From assembly GCF_014648415.1 (NCBI RefSeq), contig NZ_BMRB01000002.1:765260-829259 (forward strand): a stretch of 64,000 bases of DNA. Reading direction: 5' to 3'. Under the pieces are notes generated by a model. It worked only from the letters and a program-made list of their open reading frames with translations. It searched no databases and was not told the origin of the DNA. This document shows positions 40,723 to 49,734 of this stretch, piece by piece; the stretch's first letter is position 1; each line of letters starts with the position of its first letter. The stretch comes from Actinokineospora fastidiosa (lineage in GTDB: Bacteria; Actinomycetota; Actinomycetes; Mycobacteriales; Pseudonocardiaceae). The position numbers were made by a program, and so were the translations under genes.

Positions 40723-41259
40723 CTAGTGGCCGGTGGCGCCGTCGATGCGCTCGCGGAGCAGGTCGGCGTGGCCGTTGTGGCGGGCGTATTCGGCGAGCAT
40801 GTGCACCAGGACTCGGCGGAGGGAGACGGGTTTCTCGTAGCGCCAGGAGCGGCCGACGTCCTCGAGGTCGGCGGCGGCGACGATCTCGCGGGAGCGGGCG
40901 CACTCGGCCTCCCACACCGCCATCGCCTCGAACGGGTCGTCGTCGAGGCGGTCGAAGTCCATGTCGGGGTCGTCGTCGGCGTAGTAGAGGTGGTCGACGT
41001 CCTCGCCCGCGAACTGCATGCGGAACCACCAGCGTTCGGTGCCCGCCAGGTGGCGGATCAGGCCGTGGAGGGAGAGCGACGACGGTTCCACCGAACGGGT
41101 GGACAGCTGCTCGGCGGTCAGGCCCGCGCACTTCAGTCGGAAGGTCTCCCGGTGCCAGTCCAGGAAGGACGTGAGCATCGTGCGCTCGTCCCCGACGAGC
41201 GGGCGCTCGGTGCGCTCGCCCTCCAGGTCCGGAGAGAAGAACTGCGGTGTGTCGGCCAT
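40723..41259 (-). CDS. DinB-superfamily (DUF664-type) protein
   Basis: 178 residues from ATG 41259, with GGCAGG suitably placed; an upstream start at 41289 would overlap the TetR promoter. Four-helix DinB fold with metal-ligand histidines in LHGLIRHLAGTERWWFRMQF and VLVHMLAEYARHNGHADLLR, preceded by MLTSFLDWHRETFRLKCAGL. Actinobacterial members are often mycothiol-dependent metalloenzymes that conjugate or isomerise small molecules. The substrate is unknown. It is divergent from the TetR gene. Confidence 0.88.
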   Translation of the reverse strand: MADTPQFFSPDLEGERTERPLVGDERTMLTSFLDWHRETFRLKCAGLTAEQLSTRSVEPSSLSLHGLIRHLAGTERWWFRMQFAGEDVDHLYYADDDPDMDFDRLDDDPFEAMAVWEAECARSREIVAAADLEDVGRSWRYEKPVSLRRVLVHMLAEYARHNGHADLLRERIDGATGH

Positions 41260-41292
41260 GCGGTTCATCCTGCCGCATCCCACCGACACGTA

Positions 41293-41306
41293 ATGTCTAT
41301 CGACAT
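41293..41306 (+). promoter_or_regulatory. Small palindrome at the TetR gene start
   Basis: ATGTC-TATC-GACAT (5-bp arms, 4-bp spacer) overlaps a -10-like TAATGT (41291-41296) and the ATG at 41305. It is well placed for autorepression or for control of the divergent DinB-like gene. The mRNA from this -10 would be nearly leaderless. Confidence 0.4.
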
Positions 41307-41880
41307 GCGCAGGCGGGACGCGGAGGCGACCAAGGCGGCACTGCTGAAGGCCGCCGCCGAACTGTTCACCGAGCGCGGCTTCGACCGCACCTCCGTGCGC
41401 GAGGTCGCGGCCGTGGTCGGCGTCGACCAGGCGCTGGTCTTCCGCTACTTCGGCACCAAGGAGGACCTGCTCGCCGCGGTCCTCACCGCGCCGGGGCGGG
41501 CGTTGAGCACCGACGCCGACGACCTGCTCGACACCGTCATCCGCGCGGTCTTCGCCAACAGCGACACGACGGCCAACCTGCTGCTGCTCGCCCTCACCGG
41601 CCCGCAGCGCGGCAAGGTCGCCGACGCGCTGGAGACCCAGGTCGCCCAGCCCTACCGGCTGGCGCTGGCAGGCCAGGACGCCGACGAGGACGCCCTGCTG
41701 CGCGCCGACCTCGTGCTCGCCTGGCTTCTCGGCATCGCGCTGGTGCAGCAGATCTGCCCGGACGGCCCGGTGGGGTCGGCCGACCGGGAGCGGGCGCGGG
41801 AACTGGTCGGCAGGGCGGCGCGCAACCTCCTGGGTGACGCTGCGCGTACGGCCGTTGACGCTCAGCGGGGCCCTCAGTAG
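41305..41880 (+). CDS. TetR-family regulator beside a P450 gene
   Basis: 191 residues from ATG 41305; ATG 41293 adds MSID and is the alternative. The N-terminal helix-turn-helix is LFTERGFDRTSVREVAAVVG, then VFRYFGTKEDLLAAVL. The C-terminal half has the usual helical ligand domain (VLAWLLGIALVQQICPDGPV). No ribosome site is visible, in line with a near-leaderless transcript. The probable target is the P450 gene that follows, whose promoter lies in the TetR 3' end and has a 16-bp palindrome at its start site. Confidence 0.86.
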   Translation: MRRRDAEATKAALLKAAAELFTERGFDRTSVREVAAVVGVDQALVFRYFGTKEDLLAAVLTAPGRALSTDADDLLDTVIRAVFANSDTTANLLLLALTGPQRGKVADALETQVAQPYRLALAGQDADEDALLRADLVLAWLLGIALVQQICPDGPVGSADRERARELVGRAARNLLGDAARTAVDAQRGPQ

Positions 41881-41902
41881 CGTTCAGTCAGCGAGTGCTG
41901 AC
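41855..41902 (+). promoter_or_regulatory. P450 promoter with 6-4-6 palindromic operator
   Basis: TTGACG (41855-41860), 17 bases, TAGCGT (41878-41883) lies at the very end of the TetR gene. It is followed by GTCAGC-GAGT-GCTGAC (41887-41902), a perfect inverted repeat over the expected transcription start. The layout parallels the fabG promoter at 7.8 kb. Confidence 0.62.
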
Positions 41903-41916
41903 AATGAGGGGGCGTC

Positions 41917-43095
41917 ATGACCGAACCGCAGGCCTATCCCTTCAACCGGGACGAGGGCCTCGACCTCGACCCCGCCTACCGCAAGCTCCGCGAGACCCCC
42001 GGCATGATCCGCGTCCGGCTCCCCTACGGCGAGCCCGCCTGGCTGGCCACCCGCTACGAGGACGTCCGACTGGTCCTCGGCGACCGCCGCTTCAGCCGCG
42101 CCATGGCCGCCACCAAGGACGAGCCGCGCCCGCACGAGGCGCAGCGGCCCAGCGGCATCCTCGGCATGGACCCGCCCGACCACACCCGGCTGCGCAAGCT
42201 GGTCGCGACGGCGTTCACCGTGCGCCGGGTCGAGGCGCTGCGCCCGCGCGTCCGGGAGATCACCAAGGACCTGCTGGACGCCATGGTCGAGACCGGCCCG
42301 CCGGTCGACCTCGTCGACGCGTTCGCCCTGCCGCTGCCCGTGCAGGTCATCTGCGAGATGCTCGGCGTGCCCGTCGAGGACCGCGACCGGTTCCGGGTGT
42401 GGAGCGACGCGGCGCTGTCGACCAGCTCGCTCACCGCCGAGGAGTTCGTCGACAACTACGTGCAGATGGCCGAGTACATGGCGGGCCTGGTCGCCGAGCG
42501 CACGGCCGAGCCCAGGGACGACCTGATGAGCGCCCTCATCGCCGCGCGCGAGGAGGACGTCGAGCGGCTCAGCGCCGACGAGCTGGTGCAGCTGTGCAAC
42601 GGCATCCTCATCGCGGGCCACGAGACGACCGCGACCCAGATCCCGAACTTCGTGCACGTCCTGCTGGCCAACGACCGCTGGACCGAGCTCGGCGAGCACC
42701 CCGACCGCATCCCCGGCGCGGTCGAGGAGCTGTTGCGCTACATCCCGCTCGGCGTCGGCGGCGCGTTCCCCCGGTACGCCACCGAGGACATCGAGGTCGG
42801 CGGCCAGCTGGTCCGCGCGGGCGAGCCGGTCCTGGTCGCCGTGGGCTCGGCCAACCGCGACGAGGCCCGCTTCACCGACCCGGAGACGCTGCACTTCGAC
42901 CGGCCGCAGAACTCGCACATGGGCTTCGGCCACGGCGCCCACCACTGCCTCGGCGCGCCGCTGGCCCGGCTGGAGCTGCAGGAGGCGCTGCGCGAGCTGA
43001 CCGCGCGGCTGCCCGGGCTGCAGTTGGCCGACGAGCCGGAGTGGAAGACGGCCATGCTCGTCCGCGGGCCCCGCAAGATGCCCGTGACCTGGTAA
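41917..43095 (+). CDS. Cytochrome P450 (CYP105/CYP107-like)
   Basis: 392 residues with all canonical bacterial class I motifs: I-helix AGHETT (A233-T238), ExxR (E271-R274 in EELLRY), FPRYATEDIEVGG, and the heme loop MGFGHGAHHCLGAPLARLEL with C344 as iron ligand. GILGMDPPDHTRLRKLV is the usual C-helix. It needs a ferredoxin and reductase encoded elsewhere. The substrate is unknown. It is preceded by a TetR gene and a palindromic operator, so expression is probably induced by its substrate or an antibiotic-like ligand (inference). A DrrAB-like exporter lies 120 bp downstream and could share its regulation. Confidence 0.92.
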   Translation: MTEPQAYPFNRDEGLDLDPAYRKLRETPGMIRVRLPYGEPAWLATRYEDVRLVLGDRRFSRAMAATKDEPRPHEAQRPSGILGMDPPDHTRLRKLVATAFTVRRVEALRPRVREITKDLLDAMVETGPPVDLVDAFALPLPVQVICEMLGVPVEDRDRFRVWSDAALSTSSLTAEEFVDNYVQMAEYMAGLVAERTAEPRDDLMSALIAAREEDVERLSADELVQLCNGILIAGHETTATQIPNFVHVLLANDRWTELGEHPDRIPGAVEELLRYIPLGVGGAFPRYATEDIEVGGQLVRAGEPVLVAVGSANRDEARFTDPETLHFDRPQNSHMGFGHGAHHCLGAPLARLELQEALRELTARLPGLQLADEPEWKTAMLVRGPRKMPVTW

Positions 43096-43214
43096 AACGA
43101 CTCGCCCCCTCGCCGGTGCGGGAGTAGTCTCGCACTCGGTGCGGGGGTGCCAGATCGGATCTAGCGGCCCGTCTCGCGCCTTCCTGGTGAGCAAGGACGA
43201 CAGGGAGGACCGAG

Positions 43215-44189
43215 GTGACGACTGCGATCGAGACTTCGGGTCTGGTGAAGGTGTTCGGGGAGAAACGAGCACTCGACGGACTGGACCTGACGGTGCCCGC
43301 GGGCACTGTGTACGGGGTGCTTGGCCCCAATGGCGCGGGCAAGACGACCGCGGTGAAGGTGCTGGCCACGCTGCTGCGGCCGGACGCGGGCGAGGCCAGG
43401 GTCTTCGGCCGTGACGTCATCCGCGACGCCGACGCCGTGCGCGGGCGGGTCAGCCTGACCGGCCAGTACGCCTCGGTCGACGAGGACCTGACCGGCGCGG
43501 AGAACCTGGTGCTGCTGGGCAGGCTGCTCGGCCACCGCAAGCAGCAGGCGCGGGAGCGCGGGGCCGCGCTGCTGGCCGCGTTCGGCCTGACCGAGGCGGG
43601 CGAGCGCCAGGTCAAGACCTACTCCGGGGGCATGCGCAGGCGGCTCGATATTGCCGCGAGCATCCTCAACACCCCGGACCTGCTGTTCCTCGACGAGCCG
43701 ACGACGGGCCTCGACCCGCGCAGCCGCAACCAGGTGTGGGACATCGTGCGGGCGATCGTCAACCAGGGCACGACCGTGCTGCTGACGACGCAGTACCTCG
43801 ACGAGGCCGACCAGCTGGCGTCCCGGATCGCGGTCATCGACCACGGCCGGGTCATCGCCGAGGGCACGAAGGGCGAGCTGAAGGCGTCGGTGGGCGCGGG
43901 CGCGGTGCACCTGCGGCTGCGCGACGCCGCCCAGCGGCCGGAGGCGCAGCGGGTGCTGTCCCGGGTGCTGGCCGCGCCGGTCACCCTGGAGGCCGACCCG
44001 GTCGCGCTGTCGGCGCGGCTGTCCGCCGAGGTGTCCGAGGAGGGCGCTGCCGACCGCGCGGGGGCGCTGCTCGGCGAACTGGCCCGCGCGGGCGTGCACG
44101 TCGACACGTTCTCCCTCGGCCAGCCCACCCTCGACGAGGTCTTCCTCGCCCTTACCGACCGCCCGGCCAACCAGGAGGTCCCGGCATGA
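43215..44189 (+). CDS. ABC exporter ATP-binding protein (DrrA-like)
   Basis: 324 residues. Walker [11 protein letters not shown]-loop [19 protein letters not shown], signature [12 protein letters not shown], Walker [21 protein letters not shown], and a DrrA-type C-terminal regulatory extension ([20 protein letters not shown]). Family role: energising export of drugs or lipids with a DrrB permease. The start is GTG with GGGAGGACCGAG just before it. It forms an operon with the permease gene 100 bp downstream. Confidence 0.92.
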   Translation: MTTAIETSGLVKVFGEKRALDGLDLTVPAGTVYGVLGPNGAGKTTAVKVLATLLRPDAGEARVFGRDVIRDADAVRGRVSLTGQYASVDEDLTGAENLVLLGRLLGHRKQQARERGAALLAAFGLTEAGERQVKTYSGGMRRRLDIAASILNTPDLLFLDEPTTGLDPRSRNQVWDIVRAIVNQGTTVLLTTQYLDEADQLASRIAVIDHGRVIAEGTKGELKASVGAGAVHLRLRDAAQRPEAQRVLSRVLAAPVTLEADPVALSARLSAEVSEEGAADRAGALLGELARAGVHVDTFSLGQPTLDEVFLALTDRPANQEVPA

Positions 44190-44289
44190 CGGCCTCCGGC
44201 CACCGGGCGCCGAGACGCGACCCGGCCACCCGCGGAAAGTCCCAGCCCACTTTGTCCACCATGGTTAATCCCGGGGAGGCGGATCAGTC

Positions 44290-45135
44290 ATGACCACCAC
44301 CGAGGCTCCCGAGGTCGTCGCCGCGCCGCGGACCGAGGACCTGGCAGCACTGCTGATCACCGACGCCGAGCGGCCGCCGCGGCCGTCGGCGTGGGCGGCG
44401 TCGTCCGCGTTCGGCTGGCGGGCGGTGCGCAAGATCAAGCACGTGCCCGAGCAGCTGTTCGACGTGACCGCCTTCCCGATCATCATGACGCTGATGTTCA
44501 CCTACCTGTTCGGCGGCGCGCTGGCCGGATCGGTGACGGAGTACCTGCAGTTCCTGCTGCCGGGCATCCTGGTGATGAGCGTCGTGATGATCACGATGTA
44601 CACCGGGGTCGCGGTGAACACCGACATCGCGAAGGGCGTGTTCGACCGCTTCCGCACGCTCCCGATCTGGCGCCCGGCGCCGATGGTCGGCTACCTGCTC
44701 GGCGACCTGCTGCGGTACGTGATCGCCTCGGTGGTCATCATCGCGGTCGGCCTGATCCTGGGCTTCCGACCGGGCGGCGGCGTCCTGGGGGTCGCCGCCG
44801 GGGTCGGGCTGCTGATCGTGTTCTCGTTCGCGTTCTCGTGGGTGTGGACGATGTTCGGGCTGATCATGCGCACGGAGAAGGCGGTGATGGGGATCAGCAT
44901 GCTGGTTCTGTTCCCGCTGACGTTCCTGTCCAATGTGTTCGTCTCGCCGACGACGATGCCGGGATGGCTGGAGGCGGCGGTCGAGGTCAACCCGGTGACG
45001 AAACTCGTGGCCGCCGTCCGCTCGATGATGGCGGGCGACTGGGACATGGGCGCGATCACCTGGGTCCTCATCGCCTCCGCCGTACTCACCGTGGTGTTCG
45101 GCTGGCTGACGATGCGCAAGTACAACCGCCTCTGA
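44290..45135 (+). CDS. ABC-2 type permease (DrrB-like)
   Basis: 281 residues. After a 55-residue cytosolic lead come six membrane segments beginning FDVTAFPIIMTLMFTYLFGG, with the ABC-2 signature VFDRFRTLPIWRPAPMVGYL and VSPTTMPGWLEAAVEVNPVT. It is the export channel partner of the ATPase gene upstream. ATG 44290 has GGGGAGG ten bases upstream. It is convergent with the AAA regulator at 45.6 kb, and the 497-bp gap between them holds the 17-bp repeat array. Confidence 0.92.
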   Translation: MTTTEAPEVVAAPRTEDLAALLITDAERPPRPSAWAASSAFGWRAVRKIKHVPEQLFDVTAFPIIMTLMFTYLFGGALAGSVTEYLQFLLPGILVMSVVMITMYTGVAVNTDIAKGVFDRFRTLPIWRPAPMVGYLLGDLLRYVIASVVIIAVGLILGFRPGGGVLGVAAGVGLLIVFSFAFSWVWTMFGLIMRTEKAVMGISMLVLFPLTFLSNVFVSPTTMPGWLEAAVEVNPVTKLVAAVRSMMAGDWDMGAITWVLIASAVLTVVFGWLTMRKYNRL

Positions 45136-45190
45136 CCACCCCCGCGCCCGGCGGTCCCACCCGGACCCCGGGCGCGGCCCCGCATGACGA

Positions 45191-45640
45191 GATCATCCGG
45201 ATGATCAGATCATCCAGATGACGCGATCATCCAGCCACCGCTCCCGGATGTTCACATCATCCGAACGGCCGCCGGATGGTCCAACCCCTGAACAGCCAGC
45301 CCGATCAGCAGCACCAGCCGGGTCAGGATCAGATCATTCCGGATGACGTGACCATCCGAACGAGACGGCCATCCACATGGCGCGATCATTCAGATGATGT
45401 CGCCATCCGCGATCGGCCGACCGTCCACATGATGCGACCATCCGGATGGTGACATCATCCCAATGGTCACGCCATCCGCAGAGGCACGTCATCCAGATGG
45501 TCAAGTCATCTGGATAGTCAGATCATCCCGATGGTCAGATCATCTGGGTGGTTTCGTCATCGCGATGACGAAACCATCGGGATGGTCGCATCATCTGAAC
45601 CTTTGGTCAGATGATCTCGTCATGTGATCGGATCATCTGA
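45191..45640. repeat. Array of about 20 degenerate 17-bp tandem repeats
   Basis: Units start with CATC at a strict 17-base step. The clearest run is 45439, 45456, 45473, 45490, 45507, 45524, 45541, 45558, 45575 and 45592. Others are at 45194, 45211, 45228, and at 45353, 45370, 45387, 45404 and 45421. The consensus is close to CATCCNGATGGTCNNAT, each unit an imperfect palindrome (CATCC against GGATG). GATCATCCGGATGATC (45191-45206) is a perfect one. About 30 CATC/GATG half-sites occur in 450 bp. A 17-base period cannot encode a repeated peptide, and no long frame crosses it. It fills the gap between two convergent gene ends and just touches the last codons of the AAA gene. Confidence 0.9.
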
Positions 45641-48600
45641 GTTGCCAGGGGAGGCGGCCGTCGTAGCGGCAGGTGGTGCCTGTGGTCACGGCGGCCCGGA
45701 GGTGGGCGGCGAGGGGTGGGTGGCGCTCGTCCAGTTTGCGGAGGGTGTCGCGGATTCGGGCGGTCACCGCCTTGCGGGCGCGTTCGGCCTCGTCGCCCAG
45801 GCGGCGGGTGCGGCCGGAGAGGCCTGCGGCCAGGCGCAGGTGGTCCAGGAGGGCGGCGCGCTCGCGGTCCAGGGCTGCGGCGCGGGCGTCGTCGCCCAGG
45901 GCGGTGTGGTGGTCGATCTCGGCGTCCAGGCGGTCGAGCCTGCGGCGGTACTCGGCCTTGGCGCGCTCGTCGAGCATGTCGTCGGCGCCCACCGTCCGGA
46001 CAGCGGCGGTGGCCTGCGGGTCGAGCAGGTGGGCGGCGGGGATGTCGGTGCCGGGGTTGGCGAGCAACGCGTGCAGGTCGCGCAGGCCCTTCGTGTCGGG
46101 CATGTGGACGTGGGTGCCGCCGAAGGCCAGCGACCACACCGGACCCTCGCGGCGGAACTGGGGGACGTCCGGTTCGGCGGCGCTGTGCTGGGTCATGCCC
46201 AGCCGCTCGGCGTCGGCGGCAATCTGGGCGGACAGCGCGGTGGTGTCCTCACCGCGGCCCGCGTAGGCCTTGACCAGCCACGCACGGGCGTCGACGGCCC
46301 AGGGCCGGGCGTCCATCGCCTCGGCGGAGTCGGCGGCGGCGGTCAGGTGGGCGATGGCGTCGTCCCACCGGCGTTCGGCCAGGTCGAGGACGCCGAGCCA
46401 GAGGTCGACCGGGCCGGAGACGTCGAACCCGTAGAGCGCGACCAGCCACGATCCGGAGTGGTCGGCCAACTCCTTGCGGGCGAGTTTGATCAGCTCGGTG
46501 TCGCGGGCCAGCGCGGCGGTCTGGGCGAGTGCGCGCAGCCAGAGCGGGCGCAGGTGGCCGCCGAAGAGGGTGTCGGCGCGGGGGACGGTGGCGCGGACGT
46601 ACCGCAGGGCGGCCTCGGTGCGGCCCTGCTCGGCGGCGGTGATGGCGGCGAGCAGGTCGGGATGCTCGAACCCGGCCATCGGCTCGCCCAGCACCGCGCC
46701 CGCCTCGCCGTGGCGGCCCTGGCGCAGCAGCCAGACCCAGCGCATGTAGGCGATCATGTTGTGGCAGTCGGGCAGGTCGTCCTCGGTGAACCCGTCGAGC
46801 AGCTCACCCGCCCTGGCGAAGCGGCCCGCCAGGGTGTCGATGATGGTGTGGTCGATGCGGCTGGAGAGCTGGTTCCTCGGCGAGTGGTCGGTGAGCGCGG
46901 CGGTGTCGCGGAACTGGTCGAGGTAGGCGGGGTCGCCGAGTTCGAGCAGCGCGACCCAGCGCATGGACGCCGCGAACCACTCCATGTCCCGGTCCCCCGC
47001 TGCGCGGGCCAGGTCGGTGAGCTCGCCGGTCAGCCGGACCCGCTCGGCCGCCGAGCCCAGCCCGAGCACCATGTCGTGCTGCGCCCACAGCCCGACCGAC
47101 AGCGACTCCTCGTCCGCGCCGCTGCGGGCGATCGCGGTGGCCTGGAAGACGAGTTCGCGGAACACCGTCTCCAGTGGACTGGTCGTGTCCGTCTCCTCGC
47201 GGCCGTAGATGCGGCGGTGGGCCTCCCGGACGACCTCGTCAGTCAGCCGGGACTCCCGCGGCGGCCCGTGCCGGTGCAGGGTGACCGCGACCCGGGCCAG
47301 CGGCCGGGCGCTGTCGAGGCCGCGGGCGATCTCGGCGGCCTCGCGCAGGTGCGCCCAGGCGCGCTCCACCTCGTTGCCGTGGATGTAGGACTCGCCGAGC
47401 TGCACCAGCAGCGCGACGCGGCGCTCGGGTGCAGCCAGCGGGATCGCCCGGCGCAGGTGCGCGGCGGACTCCTCCGTGGACAGCCTGCTCATGGCGTCCC
47501 TGGCCGCGGCGGCCAGCAGGTCGACGGCGCGCTCGGCCGGGTAGTCGGGGACGCCACCGTGCGCGTGGCGGGCCCGGTCGGCGGGGAAGACGGTCGCGGC
47601 GAGCACCGGGTCGTCGTCGAGGGCGCGGGCGACGGCGGCGTGCGCGGCGCGGCGGTCCTGGTCGTCCTCCAGCGTCTCGCGGACGAGGTCGTGCACGAAG
47701 CCGTACCGGCCGGGGCCGACCGGGGCGATCAGGCGGGCGGCGATGGCCCGGTTGAGCCTGCGTTCGACGTCGGCGCGCCCGGTGGCGGCGGCGAGCAGGG
47801 CGGCGTCGAACTCGCGGCCGAGCACGGCGGCCCAGGCGAGCAGGCGGTGGGTGTCGTCGGACAGCGCCTCCAGTCGGCGGCGGACGGCGTCACGCACCCC
47901 CGGCGGCACGGCCCCGGTCTGGGTGCCATGCCAGAGGCGGGCGGTCTGCTCGACGAAGAACGGGTTGCCGCCGGTGCGCCGGTGCACTTCGGCGACGAGC
48001 TCGGGGGCGGGCCGGTCGACGCCGGTGAGCGTGATGAGGTCGCCGACCTCGTCGACGGTGAGCCCGGTGAGGGTGAGCGTGGTCGCCTTGGACACGAGCG
48101 AGAGCAGCAGCGGCTCCAGCGGGTGGCCGGTGCCCTCGATGTCGACGTCGCGGTAGGTGCCGACCAGCAGCAGCCGCTCGAACCAGGCGTGCTGCGCGGC
48201 GAAGGCGAGGAGCCGGACGGACGCGGCGTCGGCCCAGTGCAGGTCGTCCAGCACGACCATGACCGGCCGCGACTGCGACACGGCGACGAGCGCGCTGGTC
48301 ACGGCGTCGAACAGCGGGAACTCGCCGCTGGTCTCCCCCGGGCGCTCCCCCAACAGCACCGGGAGGGCATCGCCCGCGGCCTCCTCGGCGCGCGCCCACT
48401 CGTCCTCGGTGGCCGCTCGGCGCAGGGCGCGGACGACCTGCACCCAGGGCCAGAGGCCGGGGACGCTGTCGGAGTCCCAGCAGGACCCGGACAGCACGAG
48501 CGTGCCCTGTCTGCGCGCCTCGTCGGCGGCGGTGGTGACCAGCGTGGTCTTGCCGATGCCCGCCTCACCGGTGACGAGCACCAACCCGCCATGGCTGTCG

Positions 48601-48707
48601 CGGACACGGTCCACCTCGCCACGGAGTACACCTGCCGGGTGGTCGCGCCCGATAAACGCGGAGTTCACCCCGCCGAGGGTAGAGCGATCGACCGACAAGA
48701 CGCACAT
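45633..48707 (-). CDS. Large AAA/STAND-type ATPase regulator without HTH
   Basis: About 1024 residues from ATG 48707 (CGGAG upstream); GTG 48668 (VNSAFIGRDHPAG) is a good alternative, and the frame is open to 48848. The N-terminal ATPase has GRDHPAGVLRGEVDRV, Walker A GEAGIGKTT, Walker B VMVVLDDLHWAD and HRRTGGNPFFVEQ. Long tetratricopeptide-like helical repeats follow to about residue 870. The C-terminus (MLDERAKAEYRRRLDRLDAE, then GLSGRTRRLGDEAERARKAV and RIRDTLRKLDERHPPLAAHL) is a conserved region seen in other actinobacterial AAA proteins of this type, in place of the LuxR helix-turn-helix. Probably a signal-integrating regulator; its output is unknown. Confidence 0.85.
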   Translation of the reverse strand: MCVLSVDRSTLGGVNSAFIGRDHPAGVLRGEVDRVRDSHGGLVLVTGEAGIGKTTLVTTAADEARRQGTLVLSGSCWDSDSVPGLWPWVQVVRALRRAATEDEWARAEEAAGDALPVLLGERPGETSGEFPLFDAVTSALVAVSQSRPVMVVLDDLHWADAASVRLLAFAAQHAWFERLLLVGTYRDVDIEGTGHPLEPLLLSLVSKATTLTLTGLTVDEVGDLITLTGVDRPAPELVAEVHRRTGGNPFFVEQTARLWHGTQTGAVPPGVRDAVRRRLEALSDDTHRLLAWAAVLGREFDAALLAAATGRADVERRLNRAIAARLIAPVGPGRYGFVHDLVRETLEDDQDRRAAHAAVARALDDDPVLAATVFPADRARHAHGGVPDYPAERAVDLLAAAARDAMSRLSTEESAAHLRRAIPLAAPERRVALLVQLGESYIHGNEVERAWAHLREAAEIARGLDSARPLARVAVTLHRHGPPRESRLTDEVVREAHRRIYGREETDTTSPLETVFRELVFQATAIARSGADEESLSVGLWAQHDMVLGLGSAAERVRLTGELTDLARAAGDRDMEWFAASMRWVALLELGDPAYLDQFRDTAALTDHSPRNQLSSRIDHTIIDTLAGRFARAGELLDGFTEDDLPDCHNMIAYMRWVWLLRQGRHGEAGAVLGEPMAGFEHPDLLAAITAAEQGRTEAALRYVRATVPRADTLFGGHLRPLWLRALAQTAALARDTELIKLARKELADHSGSWLVALYGFDVSGPVDLWLGVLDLAERRWDDAIAHLTAAADSAEAMDARPWAVDARAWLVKAYAGRGEDTTALSAQIAADAERLGMTQHSAAEPDVPQFRREGPVWSLAFGGTHVHMPDTKGLRDLHALLANPGTDIPAAHLLDPQATAAVRTVGADDMLDERAKAEYRRRLDRLDAEIDHHTALGDDARAAALDRERAALLDHLRLAAGLSGRTRRLGDEAERARKAVTARIRDTLRKLDERHPPLAAHLRAAVTTGTTCRYDGRLPWQLR

Positions 48708-48912
48708 GAGTGCTCCGTCAACCCTAGGTTGCCATGAACTCGAGTCGGCAAGGCAACGGACTGACCGCCCCTGGTGGTCTGTCTGTTCGCACGCGCCTGG
48801 GACCGTCTGGTGGACAGTCGCTAGAGGCTTCGTGGTGTTTGAACACATTCCATCGACTGGCCGGGCACCAACGTAGCCGTTCGGGGAAGAACACTCTTGA
48901 CCATGCCAATTT

Positions 48913-49413
48913 TCACCAGGTCACGACATCCGCTGCTTCCACGATTGCCATCCCGTAAAGGCCGTACCTCTCGAGGTCATCGTAATACCCAGGAAAACCT
49001 CCCCGCCTAGTACAAAACTTTACCGTCGCCCCATCCTCTGGAATCCCAGACTCGACTTCGACGGAAATCACTGCCACCAAAAGTTCAGCTGCCAGCATTC
49101 CCTCAGCGGAGCGAAGGACTTCTACCGCAAACCTCCGAGCCCGCGCAGCCATTTGCGTCAACAGAAGCTCTTCAGGGCCATCGAGGCCGTCAGGCGGAAT
49201 CCAGACATCGTTCACCTCAAGTTCATGGCTGGCCACATTCTGAGGCGACCAATCATCCCGCCATCCAGACCCGTACATTTCCCGCAGCAACAACGCGTCG
49301 GCAGGACCCGTGGTCCAGCCACCTTCAACAAGGTAGACAAGACTCGCCGGAACGGTCGCACCCACATACGCACCCTCGTCCCATATTCGTTCCATTCGAG
49401 AGTTTAGAATCAT
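48913..49413 (-). CDS. Orphan protein in a lower-GC islet
   Basis: 166 residues, family not recognised. It is acidic, with aromatic-rich segments (VYLVEGGWTTGPADALLLRE, FPGYYDDLERYGLYGMAIVE) and no signal peptide or membrane helix. Codon use is visibly less GC-biased than its neighbours. An internal ATG at 49395 (MERIWDEGAYVG) is an alternative start. No ribosome site is obvious for either. Size and composition would suit an immunity protein, but no toxin gene is adjacent, so this is only a guess. It was probably acquired by transfer. Confidence 0.6.
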   Translation of the reverse strand: MILNSRMERIWDEGAYVGATVPASLVYLVEGGWTTGPADALLLREMYGSGWRDDWSPQNVASHELEVNDVWIPPDGLDGPEELLLTQMAARARRFAVEVLRSAEGMLAAELLVAVISVEVESGIPEDGATVKFCTRRGGFPGYYDDLERYGLYGMAIVEAADVVTW

Positions 49414-49734
49414 GACGTCGGCAACCCTAGATATCTAAAGGCCTTATCGATCACGTTTGATGGGGTTTCTTGGCGAGTTTCGGCGACAACATGATACCAC
49501 TCTCAGCTCCAGACCTTATCCACTGGATTGTGGCGACACTTCATCGGGCCTGCCCCGCGGCCCATAAGCTGGAGATGAATACCCGCACCAGGACCGCCCA
49601 GAGATTGGCTTCCAGTATCAATTCGGAACGAATTATCCTTCGCCGTATAAACCGACTTGCTGTTAATTGCCGCCAGACGACGCCTCCGCTCCTGAGGAGA
49701 TGGGTGCTACCCGGATCCGACACACGTGCCTCAT
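49414..49734. other. Lower-GC intergenic stretch
   Basis: AT-richer than the rest of the window, with short frames on both strands (49470-49817 plus, 49541-49723 minus) lacking ribosome sites or recognisable motifs. I see no gene here. With its neighbours it looks like the remains of a transferred segment. Confidence 0.5.

Noticed and set aside
45191..45640. Possible CRISPR array
   Set aside because: The period is 17 bases with degenerate units and no constant repeat/unique spacer alternation, and no cas gene is present.
45607..46137. Minus-strand Arg-rich frame running into the repeat array
   Set aside because: It is an out-of-frame shadow of the AAA regulator gene and does not cross the array.
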